A stretch of DNA of 37,132 bases, taken from JABHCC01 sp964444375. Lineage in GTDB: Bacteria > Bacteroidota > Bacteroidia > Bacteroidales > UBA12481. The stretch covers positions 1 to 37,132 of the forward strand of contig CAYUGX010000009.1 in the NCBI GenBank assembly GCA_964444375.1, read 5' to 3'. The notes beneath the pieces were generated by a model. That model worked only from the letters and a program-made list of their open reading frames with translations, did no database searches and was not told where the DNA came from. Positions 7,500 through 15,381 of this stretch are shown here, in pieces; the stretch's first letter is position 1, and each line of letters starts with the position of its first letter. The translations under genes and the position numbers were made by a program.

Positions 7500-8103
7500 A
7501 TGAAAAAACGAATCATTGCGATTTTTGGGATTACGTGCTTTGCACTGATGTTGGCTCAACCGGCAGATATTCAGGCGCAAACAGCTGAAGAACCGGTTAT
7601 TTTGACCTCTTGCGGACAAAGTCCGGGGCCGGTTCGCCTGAAGATATTCATGCAGCGATTAAAAATTGATTTTGAATATAATTTACTGGTCACTGCGAAA
7701 GACCTGGTAGCTGCAAAGGAAGCAGGTAAACCATTCAAAACTTTGATTATTGTGACTGGAGCCAGTTTAAAAGGCATGGGCGCAGCTGGTGTTTCCATCG
7801 ACGATGAATTGACACGTACAAAAGACCTGATCNNNNNNNNNNGCTAAAAAACAAGGAATAACCGTTGTCGGATCACATATTGAAGGGATGTCGCGGCGAT
7901 CACAGGGAGCTGCAGCCGGTGATAACTCAGATGAACAATCTATTGATGCTGTGTGTCCAAAGGCAGACTTTATGATCGTGAAAAAGGATGGCGATTCGGA
8001 TGGTCGCTTTACTACACTGTCGAAAGGTCATGATGTACCCCTGGTCATGTTCGAATTGAACACCGAGATCTCAGATGTTCTTAAAGAAGTATTTAAAAAA
8101 TAA
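7500..8103 (+). CDS. Exported DUF6305-like protein (interrupted by an assembly gap)
   Basis: The product is about 200 residues with a signal peptide (MKKRIIAIFGITCFALMLA, cleavage likely after AQA near residue 26). The mature part begins with PVILTSCGQSPGPVRLKIFM, continues with FKTLIIVTGASLKGMGAAG and ends with DVPLVMFELNTEISDVLKEV. This resembles the DUF6305 family, small exported proteins of unknown function; I hold that name with moderate confidence. Ten Ns at 7833-7842 interrupt it. The reading frame before the Ns (from 7500) and after them (ending TAA 8101-8103) differ by one base, so the true gap length is not ten. With a gap of 9 or 12 the gene would be intact. Position between pgsW and a permease suggests a periplasmic accessory role in the same system. 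It has its own good ribosome binding site. Confidence 0.75.
7833..7842. other. Assembly gap (10 N)
   Basis: A run of ten unknown bases lies inside the DUF6305-like gene. Joining the flanking frames requires a length equal to 0 modulo 3, so ten is a placeholder rather than a measured size. Confidence 0.98.
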
Positions 8104-8112
8104 GTCTGCATT

Positions 8113-9405
8113 GTGAGTATGTATCTGTCTGCCGGGATTGTCCTGGGCGTTATGGTGCTGGTGTATATTGTTGCCCTGCGCTTTAAACTGTCAACCGAAT
8201 TGGCAATGCTTTTGGCGGCTATTGTTGGTGCCTTGAGTGCCGGCCATTGGTTTCCGGCCAGGCATGTTGCCGAGGGTGCGGTAACCTATCTGGATATCAA
8301 TCTGATATTCATATCTGCCACTCTTTTCATGAATATCCTGAAAGAGTCAGGTGGAGTTGCTTTTGTTATACGGGCCATCATCAAAAGTTTCCACAGGAGT
8401 CGTGCACTCCTTCTCATCTTATTGACTATCCTCTTGCTGGTTCCTGGAGCCTTAACCGGTGCGGGGAGTGTAACGGTTCTAATTACCGGTGGATTAGTGG
8501 CAGTAGTGCTCAATTATATGGGTATTAAGAAGATAAAAATTGCTGCCATTATCTTCCTGATCGCTGGGTTAAGTGCTGCAGCACCACCAGTGAGTCTCTG
8601 GGCAATGATGACAGCCGCAGGGGTGAACATGCCCTACGTTGGATTTTTCTTGCCCTTATTGATCCCTTGTGTAGTAGCTGCCCTCTTTACCATCTTTTTT
8701 CTGGGCTGGAAAGGCACACCCATTCAGGTCGACAAAGCCTTTGAAGAATTGCCCACACCTCCCGAGAAAATGAATTGGTGGCGCATTGTGATACCCTTCG
8801 TGGTGTTCTTTGGGCTGATCTTTATCGGACGTAAATGGCCCCACGACACACCGGTAGTCGGTATGCCATTGATGTTCTTACTGTCTGCCCTGGCTGCCTG
8901 GATACTCTCTCCCGTGAAGCTAAAAATCATGAAGATCTCGGCTGACACCATCAGGCAGCTATTGCCCCTAATCGGTACACTGACAGCCGTAGGGATACTG
9001 GTTCAGATCATGACACTCACTGGTGTTCGAGGACTATTGGCTATCATGTTCATTACCTTACCAACCGTGCTGGTGATTGCCAGTTTATTCGTCTTCTTAC
9101 CAATCACCGAATCAGTACTCATGTATGGTTCAGCTGCCGTTTTTGGCGTACCCCTGGTTCTCCTTTTCAATACCATGGGGCTGAATCCAATTGTAGCACT
9201 AGCCGGCATGAGCGTGATCTGGCCCCTCGGCGATGCCCTGCCACCAACAGCCATCATAGGTCGCCTAACGGTGGATGTGGTGGGTACGAAAGAGAAATAC
9301 AGCATGTTCTTGAAACAATGCATCGTACCCGCCATCCTGATTTGCATCATCGGTACCCTGATGGTGGTATTTAGCAAAGACCTCAGTTTTCTAACAGGAA
9401 TATAG
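8113..9405 (+). CDS. Multi-pass ion-transporter-superfamily permease (DctM/CitMHS-like)
   Basis: The 430-residue protein has about eleven or twelve hydrophobic helices. Two related halves each carry a small-residue-rich re-entrant segment: VPGALTGAGSVTVLITGG with AGLSAAAPPVSLWAMMTAAG, and later PITESVLMYGSAAVFG with WPLGDALPPTAIIGRLTVD. This is the architecture of the ion transporter superfamily (DctM, CitMHS, GntP relatives), usually secondary carriers for organic anions. The start used is GTG at 8113; an ATG at 8119 is an alternative. It follows the DUF6305-like gene by 9 bases and precedes a small membrane protein by 7 bases, recalling TRAP systems where a periplasmic protein, a large permease and a small membrane subunit are encoded together. 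A glutamate or gamma-glutamyl peptide substrate is inferred from context only. Confidence 0.75.
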   Translation: MSMYLSAGIVLGVMVLVYIVALRFKLSTELAMLLAAIVGALSAGHWFPARHVAEGAVTYLDINLIFISATLFMNILKESGGVAFVIRAIIKSFHRSRALLLILLTILLLVPGALTGAGSVTVLITGGLVAVVLNYMGIKKIKIAAIIFLIAGLSAAAPPVSLWAMMTAAGVNMPYVGFFLPLLIPCVVAALFTIFFLGWKGTPIQVDKAFEELPTPPEKMNWWRIVIPFVVFFGLIFIGRKWPHDTPVVGMPLMFLLSALAAWILSPVKLKIMKISADTIRQLLPLIGTLTAVGILVQIMTLTGVRGLLAIMFITLPTVLVIASLFVFLPITESVLMYGSAAVFGVPLVLLFNTMGLNPIVALAGMSVIWPLGDALPPTAIIGRLTVDVVGTKEKYSMFLKQCIVPAILICIIGTLMVVFSKDLSFLTGI

Positions 9406-9412
9406 CCAAGTT

Positions 9413-9577
9413 ATGGGAGTATTAACCACAATTATATCAGTCTTATACTACGCTTTCATCGCCTTTATCTCCGGTTTGATCATCTATAACCTGGTCAAAA
9501 CCAAGGACTGGAAAAAAGAGATTATATACATCGTGATTCTATTGCCATTTTTGTTGCGTCTGTTCTTTCTTAAATAA
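9413..9577 (+). CDS. 54-residue two-helix membrane protein
   Basis: This short reading frame (ATG 9413, TAA 9575-9577) encodes two hydrophobic helices: TTIISVLYYAFIAFISGLII (5-24), then VKTKDWKKEI as a basic loop, then YIVILLPFLLRLFF (39-52). It is packed between the permease (7-base gap) and the AstE-like gene (8-base gap), which argues that it is real. I do not recognise a family. A small partner subunit of the permease is a reasonable guess from position. Confidence 0.65.
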   Translation: MGVLTTIISVLYYAFIAFISGLIIYNLVKTKDWKKEIIYIVILLPFLLRLFFLK

Positions 9578-9585
9578 CCTGCCGG

Positions 9586-10749
9586 ATGAAAAATGTAATG
9601 ATAATCAGGAAGTTTGTTTTTGCCCTTTTCGGCCTACTGATCGTTGTTTTTGCCGGGATAGAATTCTATCAGCACCGGCATCATGAAGAAGCGGTAGTCA
9701 TGGGTGAACAGGTTCAATTGAAAAAGTTGGGCGACTATTTTGATGGAATTGCTGGAACAATGAACGACTGTAATGTGTATGTGATCGAGGGAGAAGAACC
9801 CGGTGCTACCATGATGATTCTGGGTGGTTCTCACCCAGAAGAACCAGCCGGAAGGCTTGCTGCCTGGATTTTGGTCGAGAACGCCCAGATGCAAAAAGGT
9901 CGGCTAGTCGTTGTGTTATCTGCCAACAGAAGTGGCACAACCGTCACTCGTCCAAGTGGTGCCTACCCAACCAAATATACCATACCGACAGACTGGGGAG
10001 GAAAAACCCTTAGAATGGGAGATCGTTGGTCGAATCCTTTGGATCAGTGGCCTGATCCGGAGGTGTATATCCATGCGCCCAGCGGACAGAATCTGGCCTA
10101 TGTAGATATTCGAAATCTGAACCGAACCTGGCCAGGCAGGGCTAATGGAACCCTTACAGAACGCACCTGTTACGCTTTTATGCAGGTGATCGAAAAAGAG
10201 AAAGTAGACCTGGTCATAGATTTGCACGAAGCAGAGTTGCAATATCCCGTGATCAATACCATTGTCGCGCATGAAAACGGACAGGATCTGGCAACCCTGG
10301 TTTCTATGATGCTGACTGATTTTGAAGGCTTTTCAATTGGGACAGAGTTTTCACCTAAGAACCTGCATGGACTATCGCATCGCGAAATCGGCGATCATTC
10401 CAGTGCGGTATCACTGCTTTTCGAAGCCCCACAGCCATTTTTGGATGCCACGCGTGGTATAACCGGAGAGAAGCAATTGCTTGAAGGCAAGGATGAATTT
10501 GTGGTAAAAGCTGGAGAACATGGATTGCTTTTTGCACCCATCGATTCAACAGGCTGGCACATAGATGTTCGCGTCGGCCGTCATACTTCAACCATCCTCC
10601 AGACTTTTGAAAGTTGGAATGAATTTTATCCCGATAAACCATTGCTTTGTGGATCGGTTCCAAGATATGCAGATATTACAGCGAATGGGGTAGGGAAATA
10701 CCTCAAAAATCCTGATAACGCTAAGCCTGATCGCTTGGCTTTTGAATAA
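9586..10749 (+). CDS. Membrane-anchored AstE/aspartoacylase-fold zinc hydrolase (M14-like)
   Basis: The 387-residue protein has an N-terminal signal anchor (about residues 7-25) and then a succinylglutamate desuccinylase/aspartoacylase-type domain. The zinc ligands look present: GGSHPEEPAG with His83 and Glu86 (HxxE), and VIDLHEAE with His214. The spacing of about 130 residues fits the M14-related fold. Members cut amide bonds at the carboxyl side or remove N-acyl groups from aspartate or glutamate, and the exported location fits action on peptide or polymer. It is located between the transporter pair and two exported dipeptidases, 8 bases after the small membrane protein. By context it may shorten gamma-glutamyl polymer or process its ends; the alternative is hydrolysis of an N-acyl amino acid taken up by the permease. 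Confidence 0.78.
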   Translation: MKNVMIIRKFVFALFGLLIVVFAGIEFYQHRHHEEAVVMGEQVQLKKLGDYFDGIAGTMNDCNVYVIEGEEPGATMMILGGSHPEEPAGRLAAWILVENAQMQKGRLVVVLSANRSGTTVTRPSGAYPTKYTIPTDWGGKTLRMGDRWSNPLDQWPDPEVYIHAPSGQNLAYVDIRNLNRTWPGRANGTLTERTCYAFMQVIEKEKVDLVIDLHEAELQYPVINTIVAHENGQDLATLVSMMLTDFEGFSIGTEFSPKNLHGLSHREIGDHSSAVSLLFEAPQPFLDATRGITGEKQLLEGKDEFVVKAGEHGLLFAPIDSTGWHIDVRVGRHTSTILQTFESWNEFYPDKPLLCGSVPRYADITANGVGKYLKNPDNAKPDRLAFE

Positions 10750-10779
10750 GAAACAACATTAGAAATGAAAGGAATAATC

Positions 10780-12450
10780 ATGAAAAAACAGCAAAAAAAA
10801 CATTGGCTCCTTCTGACTCTTCTTGCTGTGCTCATTGGCGCCATTCAGGTGCAGGCACAGTTTATTCCGGTCCCTGAAGAGGATGCATCCTGCACCAGCA
10901 TTATGGTGGGGAAAAAGGCATCCACTGATGGCTCAGTCATTACCAGCCACAGTTGTGACGGTAATTACAGAACTTGGTTAACCATTGAACCGCACAAGTA
11001 TTATGAAAAAGGGGCGACCAGAAAAATTTACTGGGGTAAATTACATACTGAAACCCCCTGGGACATGCGCCGTGTGTCATTAAAGGGAGAGATCCCACAA
11101 GTTAAGGAAACATATGCTTACTACAATGTAGCCTATCCGGCCATGAATGAAAAGCAACTGGCCATGGGTGAAACAACCATTGGTGGTAAACGAGACCTGC
11201 GTAACGACGATGGTCTATTCTTGATTGAAAACCTGCAGGCGATTGCCTTGGAACGCTGCACCACTGCACGTGAAGCCATTCAACTAATGGGTGATTTGGC
11301 CATGGAGTACGGCTATGGCGACGCCGGTGAATGTTTGACAGTCGCTGATAAAAATGAAGTGTGGCATTTTGAGATATTTGGTTCTAGCGTTTTTGAGGTC
11401 AGTGCCGTTTGGGCTGCCGTGAGAATTCCTGATGACCATGTTGGTGTATCAGCTAATATTCCAAGAATCAGTACCCTCGACCTGGATAACCCTGATTATT
11501 ATATGGCCTCAGAGAATGTATACTCACTGGCTGAGGAACTGGGTTACTGGGATCCCGATAGCGGCGAAGAATTCAAAATGTGGAAGGCCTACAGTGGTCG
11601 TAAACCATTCTCAACCCGTGAGTTTTTTATTTTAAGTACCCTTGCACCCAACTTGGAATTAACGCCAGAAATGGATGAACTGCCATTCTCCGTAAAGCCA
11701 GAAAAGAAAGTTAGTGTAAGAGATGTAATGGCTTATTACCGTCAGACCTATGAAGGAACGGACTTAGATGGAACTAAGAACCTCATGGTCGAAGACCGCC
11801 CAAGATATCGTAGAGGTGGAGGTGATCAGGAGCAAAAAGAGTATCCCAAAGTTAAAAGCAATGCGGCCAATCCCTGGATGAATTATGACCTGATTAGCCT
11901 GATCAATACCCTCAAGCCAGAGACTATTGACCGCCAGCGTACCATTGCTATTTCTGGCTGCTCCTACTCACAGATCATCCAATGTCGCGACTGGCTGCCC
12001 GATGAGATTGGAGGTGTAGCCTGGTTCTCCTTTGACAACCCAGGAACTAGTCCAAGGATTCCCATTTTCTCAGGCACATTGGAATTACCAAAAAGCTTCG
12101 AAATCTGCGGGCAGAAAAGATTCAGAACCGATGCTGCTGCCTGGCATTTCAGACGGGCAAACCGCCTGGCTGAAGCCAGATGGGGCAGAACACGTGAATA
12201 CATCGAAGGTGGTGTTCAAGAATTTGAGGAAAAGGCTTTTGCTGAATTGCCTGGAATTGAACAGAAGGCACTCGAAATGTATAAGGCCGACATGAAAAAA
12301 GATCCAGTACTCGATGAAGATGGTCACCCACTTCCACCCGCATACCGCGAATTTTTAACCCAATACACCAACGATTTCGCCAGAGCAGCTATGAGCCGCT
12401 GGTGGGAACTTGGCGACCGGTTCTGGGGCATGTTTGCGAGAGGATTTTAG
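10780..12450 (+). CDS. Exported C69-family dipeptidase (first copy)
   Basis: The protein is 556 residues from the ATG at 10780, chosen because an AAAGGA site lies ahead and the signal peptide (MKKQQKKHWLLLTLLAVLIG) then starts cleanly; an in-frame ATG at 10765 adds five residues. The mature region starts EEDASCTSIMVGKKASTDGS. Cys38 is the expected nucleophile of the C69/U34 N-terminal-nucleophile dipeptidases and becomes the N-terminus after autocleavage. Other family segments are NEKQLAMGETTIGGKRDL, DAGECLTVADKNEVWHFE and the late WLPDEIGGVAWFSFDNP. It hydrolyses dipeptides or short peptides outside the cytoplasm. It follows the zinc hydrolase by about 30 bases and is followed by a paralogue. 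Confidence 0.92.
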   Translation: MKKQQKKHWLLLTLLAVLIGAIQVQAQFIPVPEEDASCTSIMVGKKASTDGSVITSHSCDGNYRTWLTIEPHKYYEKGATRKIYWGKLHTETPWDMRRVSLKGEIPQVKETYAYYNVAYPAMNEKQLAMGETTIGGKRDLRNDDGLFLIENLQAIALERCTTAREAIQLMGDLAMEYGYGDAGECLTVADKNEVWHFEIFGSSVFEVSAVWAAVRIPDDHVGVSANIPRISTLDLDNPDYYMASENVYSLAEELGYWDPDSGEEFKMWKAYSGRKPFSTREFFILSTLAPNLELTPEMDELPFSVKPEKKVSVRDVMAYYRQTYEGTDLDGTKNLMVEDRPRYRRGGGDQEQKEYPKVKSNAANPWMNYDLISLINTLKPETIDRQRTIAISGCSYSQIIQCRDWLPDEIGGVAWFSFDNPGTSPRIPIFSGTLELPKSFEICGQKRFRTDAAAWHFRRANRLAEARWGRTREYIEGGVQEFEEKAFAELPGIEQKALEMYKADMKKDPVLDEDGHPLPPAYREFLTQYTNDFARAAMSRWWELGDRFWGMFARGF

Positions 12451-12528
12451 GAGAGACGAGAGACGAGAGACGAGAGACGAGAGGCGAAAGGCGAAGTTAC
12501 TGACTGAAGGCTGATGATTGCGGATTCG
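12451..12528. repeat. Intergenic heptamer tandem array
   Basis: Four exact gagagac units (12451-12478) are followed by gagaggc, gaaaggc and then progressively degenerate heptamers (ctgactg, aaggctg, atgattg). The array begins directly after the TAG of the first dipeptidase gene. Confidence 0.85.
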
Positions 12529-12545
12529 GGCGCCAACATGGCGCC
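12529..12545. repeat. Short palindrome (ggcgcc-aacat-ggcgcc)
   Basis: Two ggcgcc copies flank aacat. Since ggcgcc is self-complementary this is both a direct and an inverted repeat. A similar element with a ggccgcc/ggcggcc stem lies at 23751-23769. Confidence 0.6.
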
Positions 12546-12567
12546 TATAGACTTACTGAAAACCCTG

Positions 12568-12585
12568 TCCCCGCGAAAGCGGGGA
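12568..12585. repeat. Perfect GC-rich hairpin between the two dipeptidase genes
   Basis: tccccgc-gaaa-gcgggga, identical over 20 bases (12567-12586) to the copy inside the GH2 gene at 360-379. It could fold as a stable stem with a GNRA-type loop and may protect or attenuate the message between the two genes. Confidence 0.85.
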
Positions 12586-12622
12586 TCACTAAGCATGCTT
12601 ATAATATACCAATACGATCGCC

Positions 12623-14167
12623 ATGAAAAAGACCCTAATCATACTACTATTCCTATTGCCCACATTCGTTTATGGACAAGAATTCATCGAATCCGACGCC
12701 TGCACAAGCATCATTGTGGGTAAAGCAGCTTCTGTTGATGGATCGACCATGACATCGCATTCTTGTGATTCAAATACCGATAGAACCTGGATTGAACTGG
12801 TGCCCCGTAAGAAACATAAGCGGGGGGATGAATGTGCCATTTATTTAGAACCCAAACGAACAAAAGGGCCGAATGATCCCGATCGAATCGAAGTAGGATT
12901 CATTCCACAGGTTCGCGAGACCTATGCATTCATCAATACGGCTTATCCCTGTATGAATGAACATCAGTTGGCCATTGGGGAAACAACCTTTGGTGGTAAG
13001 CGCGAAATGGTATCCAATGAAGGTCTGATCGATTGTCCTGAGTTATACCGGTTGGCCCTTGAGCGAGCCAAAACGGCACGCGAGGCAATCAAAGTCATTG
13101 ATGAACTCACCAAAGAGTTTGGTTACAATGACGTAGGCGAATGTTTCACTTTTGCCGACCCAAATGAAACCTGGCATTTTGAGATCGTGGGTCCGGGTAA
13201 AGGTAAGATAGGTGCAGTATGGGCAGCTGTCAGAATTCCGGATGATGAGATTGGTGTATCCGCTAATGCCAGCCGGATTCGGACCTTGGATCTGAATGAC
13301 AAGGAGAACTACATGGCTTCAGAAAATGTCTTTAGTGTAGCTGAGGAGATGGGTTTCTGGGACCCTAACAGTGGCCAGGTATTTGAATTCTGCTATGCCT
13401 ATGCAAGCCGAAGTAGTATGGGATGCCGGCGCCGGGAATGGCGCGTGCTTAGCTCAGTGGCACCTTCCCTCAAATTGGATCCCTTTAGTGAAAATTATCC
13501 GTTTTCTGTCAAGCCTGATAAAAAGGTATCTGTGGCCGATGTGTTGACTATTTTCCGTGATTATTATCAAGATACACCATTTGATATGACAGGAAGTGTA
13601 ACCGCAGTTAGCCGAGATGGTGAGGTAATCAAATCGCCGGTAGCCACCCCGTTTATGAATCGCGAAACTCGAGCACTATTAAAGGTTCCCTATGAAAGAA
13701 CCATTTGTTGCGCCCGAGCTACCTACCTCACAGTAACACAATCACGTTCCTGGTTGCCCGATCCAATTGGCGGTGTGGTCTGGTTGGGATATGACAATCC
13801 GGCAACCACTCCCCACATACCATTTTATTGTGGAATCAGTACCATGCCCGAATCTTACATGGTAGACGGACGTGAGAAGTTCAGACGCGATTGTGCCTGG
13901 TGGGCTTTTCGTAAGGTGAGTCAACTTTGTGGACTCAGGTACCAATACATGAGCAAAGACGTAGAGAAGGTATGGAAGGAAATTGAGATGAAAGCTTTTA
14001 CCACTCAACCCGATTTTGAGAAAAAGGTGGTGGAATTATACAAAACCGATCCAGAAGAAGCCATTGAATTGATTACCAAGTATTCTCTTGACCTGGCCAA
14101 TGGTGCCGTTGAACGCTATTGGAAGTTAGAAGAAGAATTGTGGTCAAAGTATACAAACTACTTTTAA
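12623..14167 (+). CDS. Exported C69-family dipeptidase (second copy)
   Basis: The 514-residue protein is a close paralogue of the preceding gene. It has a signal peptide (MKKTLIILLFLLPTFVYG), nucleophile Cys27 in SDACTSIIVGKAASVDGST, and shared blocks NEHQLAIGETTFGGKREM, VWAAVRIPDDEIGVSAN and SWLPDPIGGVVWLGYDNP. It is shorter at the C-terminus than the first copy. Two copies in tandem with the same export signal suggest two substrate ranges or high dosage of the same activity. It is separated from its twin by 172 bases of repeats. The end of the gene runs into three 12-base repeats before adk. By family it cleaves short peptides; a role on gamma-glutamyl products is inferred from the locus. 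Confidence 0.92.
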   Translation: MKKTLIILLFLLPTFVYGQEFIESDACTSIIVGKAASVDGSTMTSHSCDSNTDRTWIELVPRKKHKRGDECAIYLEPKRTKGPNDPDRIEVGFIPQVRETYAFINTAYPCMNEHQLAIGETTFGGKREMVSNEGLIDCPELYRLALERAKTAREAIKVIDELTKEFGYNDVGECFTFADPNETWHFEIVGPGKGKIGAVWAAVRIPDDEIGVSANASRIRTLDLNDKENYMASENVFSVAEEMGFWDPNSGQVFEFCYAYASRSSMGCRRREWRVLSSVAPSLKLDPFSENYPFSVKPDKKVSVADVLTIFRDYYQDTPFDMTGSVTAVSRDGEVIKSPVATPFMNRETRALLKVPYERTICCARATYLTVTQSRSWLPDPIGGVVWLGYDNPATTPHIPFYCGISTMPESYMVDGREKFRRDCAWWAFRKVSQLCGLRYQYMSKDVEKVWKEIEMKAFTTQPDFEKKVVELYKTDPEEAIELITKYSLDLANGAVERYWKLEEELWSKYTNYF

Positions 14168-14169
14168 AA

Positions 14170-14205
14170 TTACATAATAAGTTACATAATAAATTACATA
14201 ATTCT
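14170..14205. repeat. Three 12-base direct repeats directly before the adk start
   Basis: Units ttacataataag, ttacataataaa and ttacataattct fill the 38 bases between the dipeptidase stop (14167) and the adenylate kinase ATG (14206). In the adk frame they are open and would read LHNK, LHNK, LHNS. Confidence 0.85.
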
Positions 14206-15375
14206 ATGATCAATGTCGCACTTTTCGGCCCTCCTGGTGCTGGTAAGGGAACTCAGTCTCAGTACCTGATAGAGAAGTATAACCTGTTTTATATCTCGAC
14301 CGGGGATCTTCTCCGGAAGGAACTCAAAGAAAAAACAAAACTGGGCATGGAAGCTCAGGCTATAATTGCCTCTGGAGGACTGGTCTCAGATGAGATTATT
14401 GTGCAGATCATAGAAAAGACCATTACAAATAATCCGGATGCCAATGGATTTCTCTTCGATGGGTTTCCCCGGACGTATATTCAGGCCTACATTTTGTCAG
14501 GATTAATGATCAAATTGAATACTTCACTAACCTGCTTAATAAGTCTTGATGTACCCGAAGAGGAATCGGTGAAACGATTGGTTAATCGGGGATTGACATC
14601 CGGCAGGTCAGATGACAATGAAGAAGTGATCAGGAACCGGCTGAAGGAATACCATGAAAAGACCCGGCCGGTGATGCAATTTTATAAAGATCGTGGAATC
14701 TTCAGGGAAGTGGACGGAACAGGTAGTATTGACGAAGTACAGGAGCAGATTACTACAATTATTGACGATGAATTGGGTAAGCGTTTGTTCAACGTTGTGA
14801 TTTTCGGTTATCCTGGATCAGGAAGGGGATCACAGGGCAAAGCCTTAGCCAAGAAGTATGGCCTCGAATATGTAGCCACTGGATTTATGCTTGAGAAGGA
14901 AATTGAATGTGGATCTAAAATTGGCAAGCAAGTCAAGCAGATCTATGATGAAGGGAAACTAGTACCAGATGAGATAGTTGTTAAGCTAATTGAGCAAAAA
15001 CTTGAAAATTCAAAAAATATTAAGGGATTCATTTTTAAAGGATTCCCAAGAACACTAGTGCAGTCCTATATCCTGGATGGTATGCTTAAGAAGCATGGAA
15101 CGGGATTAGCGAAGATCCTTGAATTGGATGTCCCTGTTCTTGAAGTGATTAAACGACTCGATTCCCGGGCAAAAACAGACCGGGGGATGCCATATGATTC
15201 TTCAACGGCTAAGATTGTGAAACGCCTGCAGGAGCATGAACAACGTACGATACAGGTGATTCAAAAGTACAAGCAGATTCATGGTACCGAAACCATTGAT
15301 GGGACCGGAACTTTCGAAGAAGTTCATGAACGCCTGTCGTTTGCCATTGAGAATGGCATCAAACACATGCGTTAA
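14206..15375 (+). CDS. adk: Tandem double adenylate kinase with a degenerate second domain
   Basis: From the ATG at 14206 the protein is 389 residues, about twice the size of a normal adenylate kinase. The first half is canonical: P-loop GPPGAGKGTQ (8-17), STGDLLR, DGFPRT and a short-lid SGRSDDNEEVIRNRL. The second half, from about residue 195, repeats the fold: GYPGSGRGSQ (201-210), ATGFMLEKE, KGFPRT and RLQEHEQRT. In the second P-loop the essential lysine is replaced by Arg207, and the DGFPR aspartate is Lys. The first domain should interconvert ATP + AMP and 2 ADP; the second is probably inactive or regulatory. An upstream in-frame ATG at 14119 overlaps the dipeptidase gene and reads through the 12-base repeats, so I reject it. 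The gene converges on the next one with 6 bases between. Confidence 0.88.
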   Translation: MINVALFGPPGAGKGTQSQYLIEKYNLFYISTGDLLRKELKEKTKLGMEAQAIIASGGLVSDEIIVQIIEKTITNNPDANGFLFDGFPRTYIQAYILSGLMIKLNTSLTCLISLDVPEEESVKRLVNRGLTSGRSDDNEEVIRNRLKEYHEKTRPVMQFYKDRGIFREVDGTGSIDEVQEQITTIIDDELGKRLFNVVIFGYPGSGRGSQGKALAKKYGLEYVATGFMLEKEIECGSKIGKQVKQIYDEGKLVPDEIVVKLIEQKLENSKNIKGFIFKGFPRTLVQSYILDGMLKKHGTGLAKILELDVPVLEVIKRLDSRAKTDRGMPYDSSTAKIVKRLQEHEQRTIQVIQKYKQIHGTETIDGTGTFEEVHERLSFAIENGIKHMR

Positions 15376-15381
15376 GCTTCA

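Noticed and set aside
12451..12590. CRISPR array or small RNA gene
   Set aside because: Seven-base units without spacers are tandem repeats, and no cas genes are present. The hairpin alone does not support an RNA gene.
14119..14205. Upstream ATG extending the adenylate kinase by 29 residues
   Set aside because: It overlaps the coding end of the dipeptidase gene and reads through 12-base repeats; the canonical kinase start MINVALFGPPGAGKG begins at 14206.
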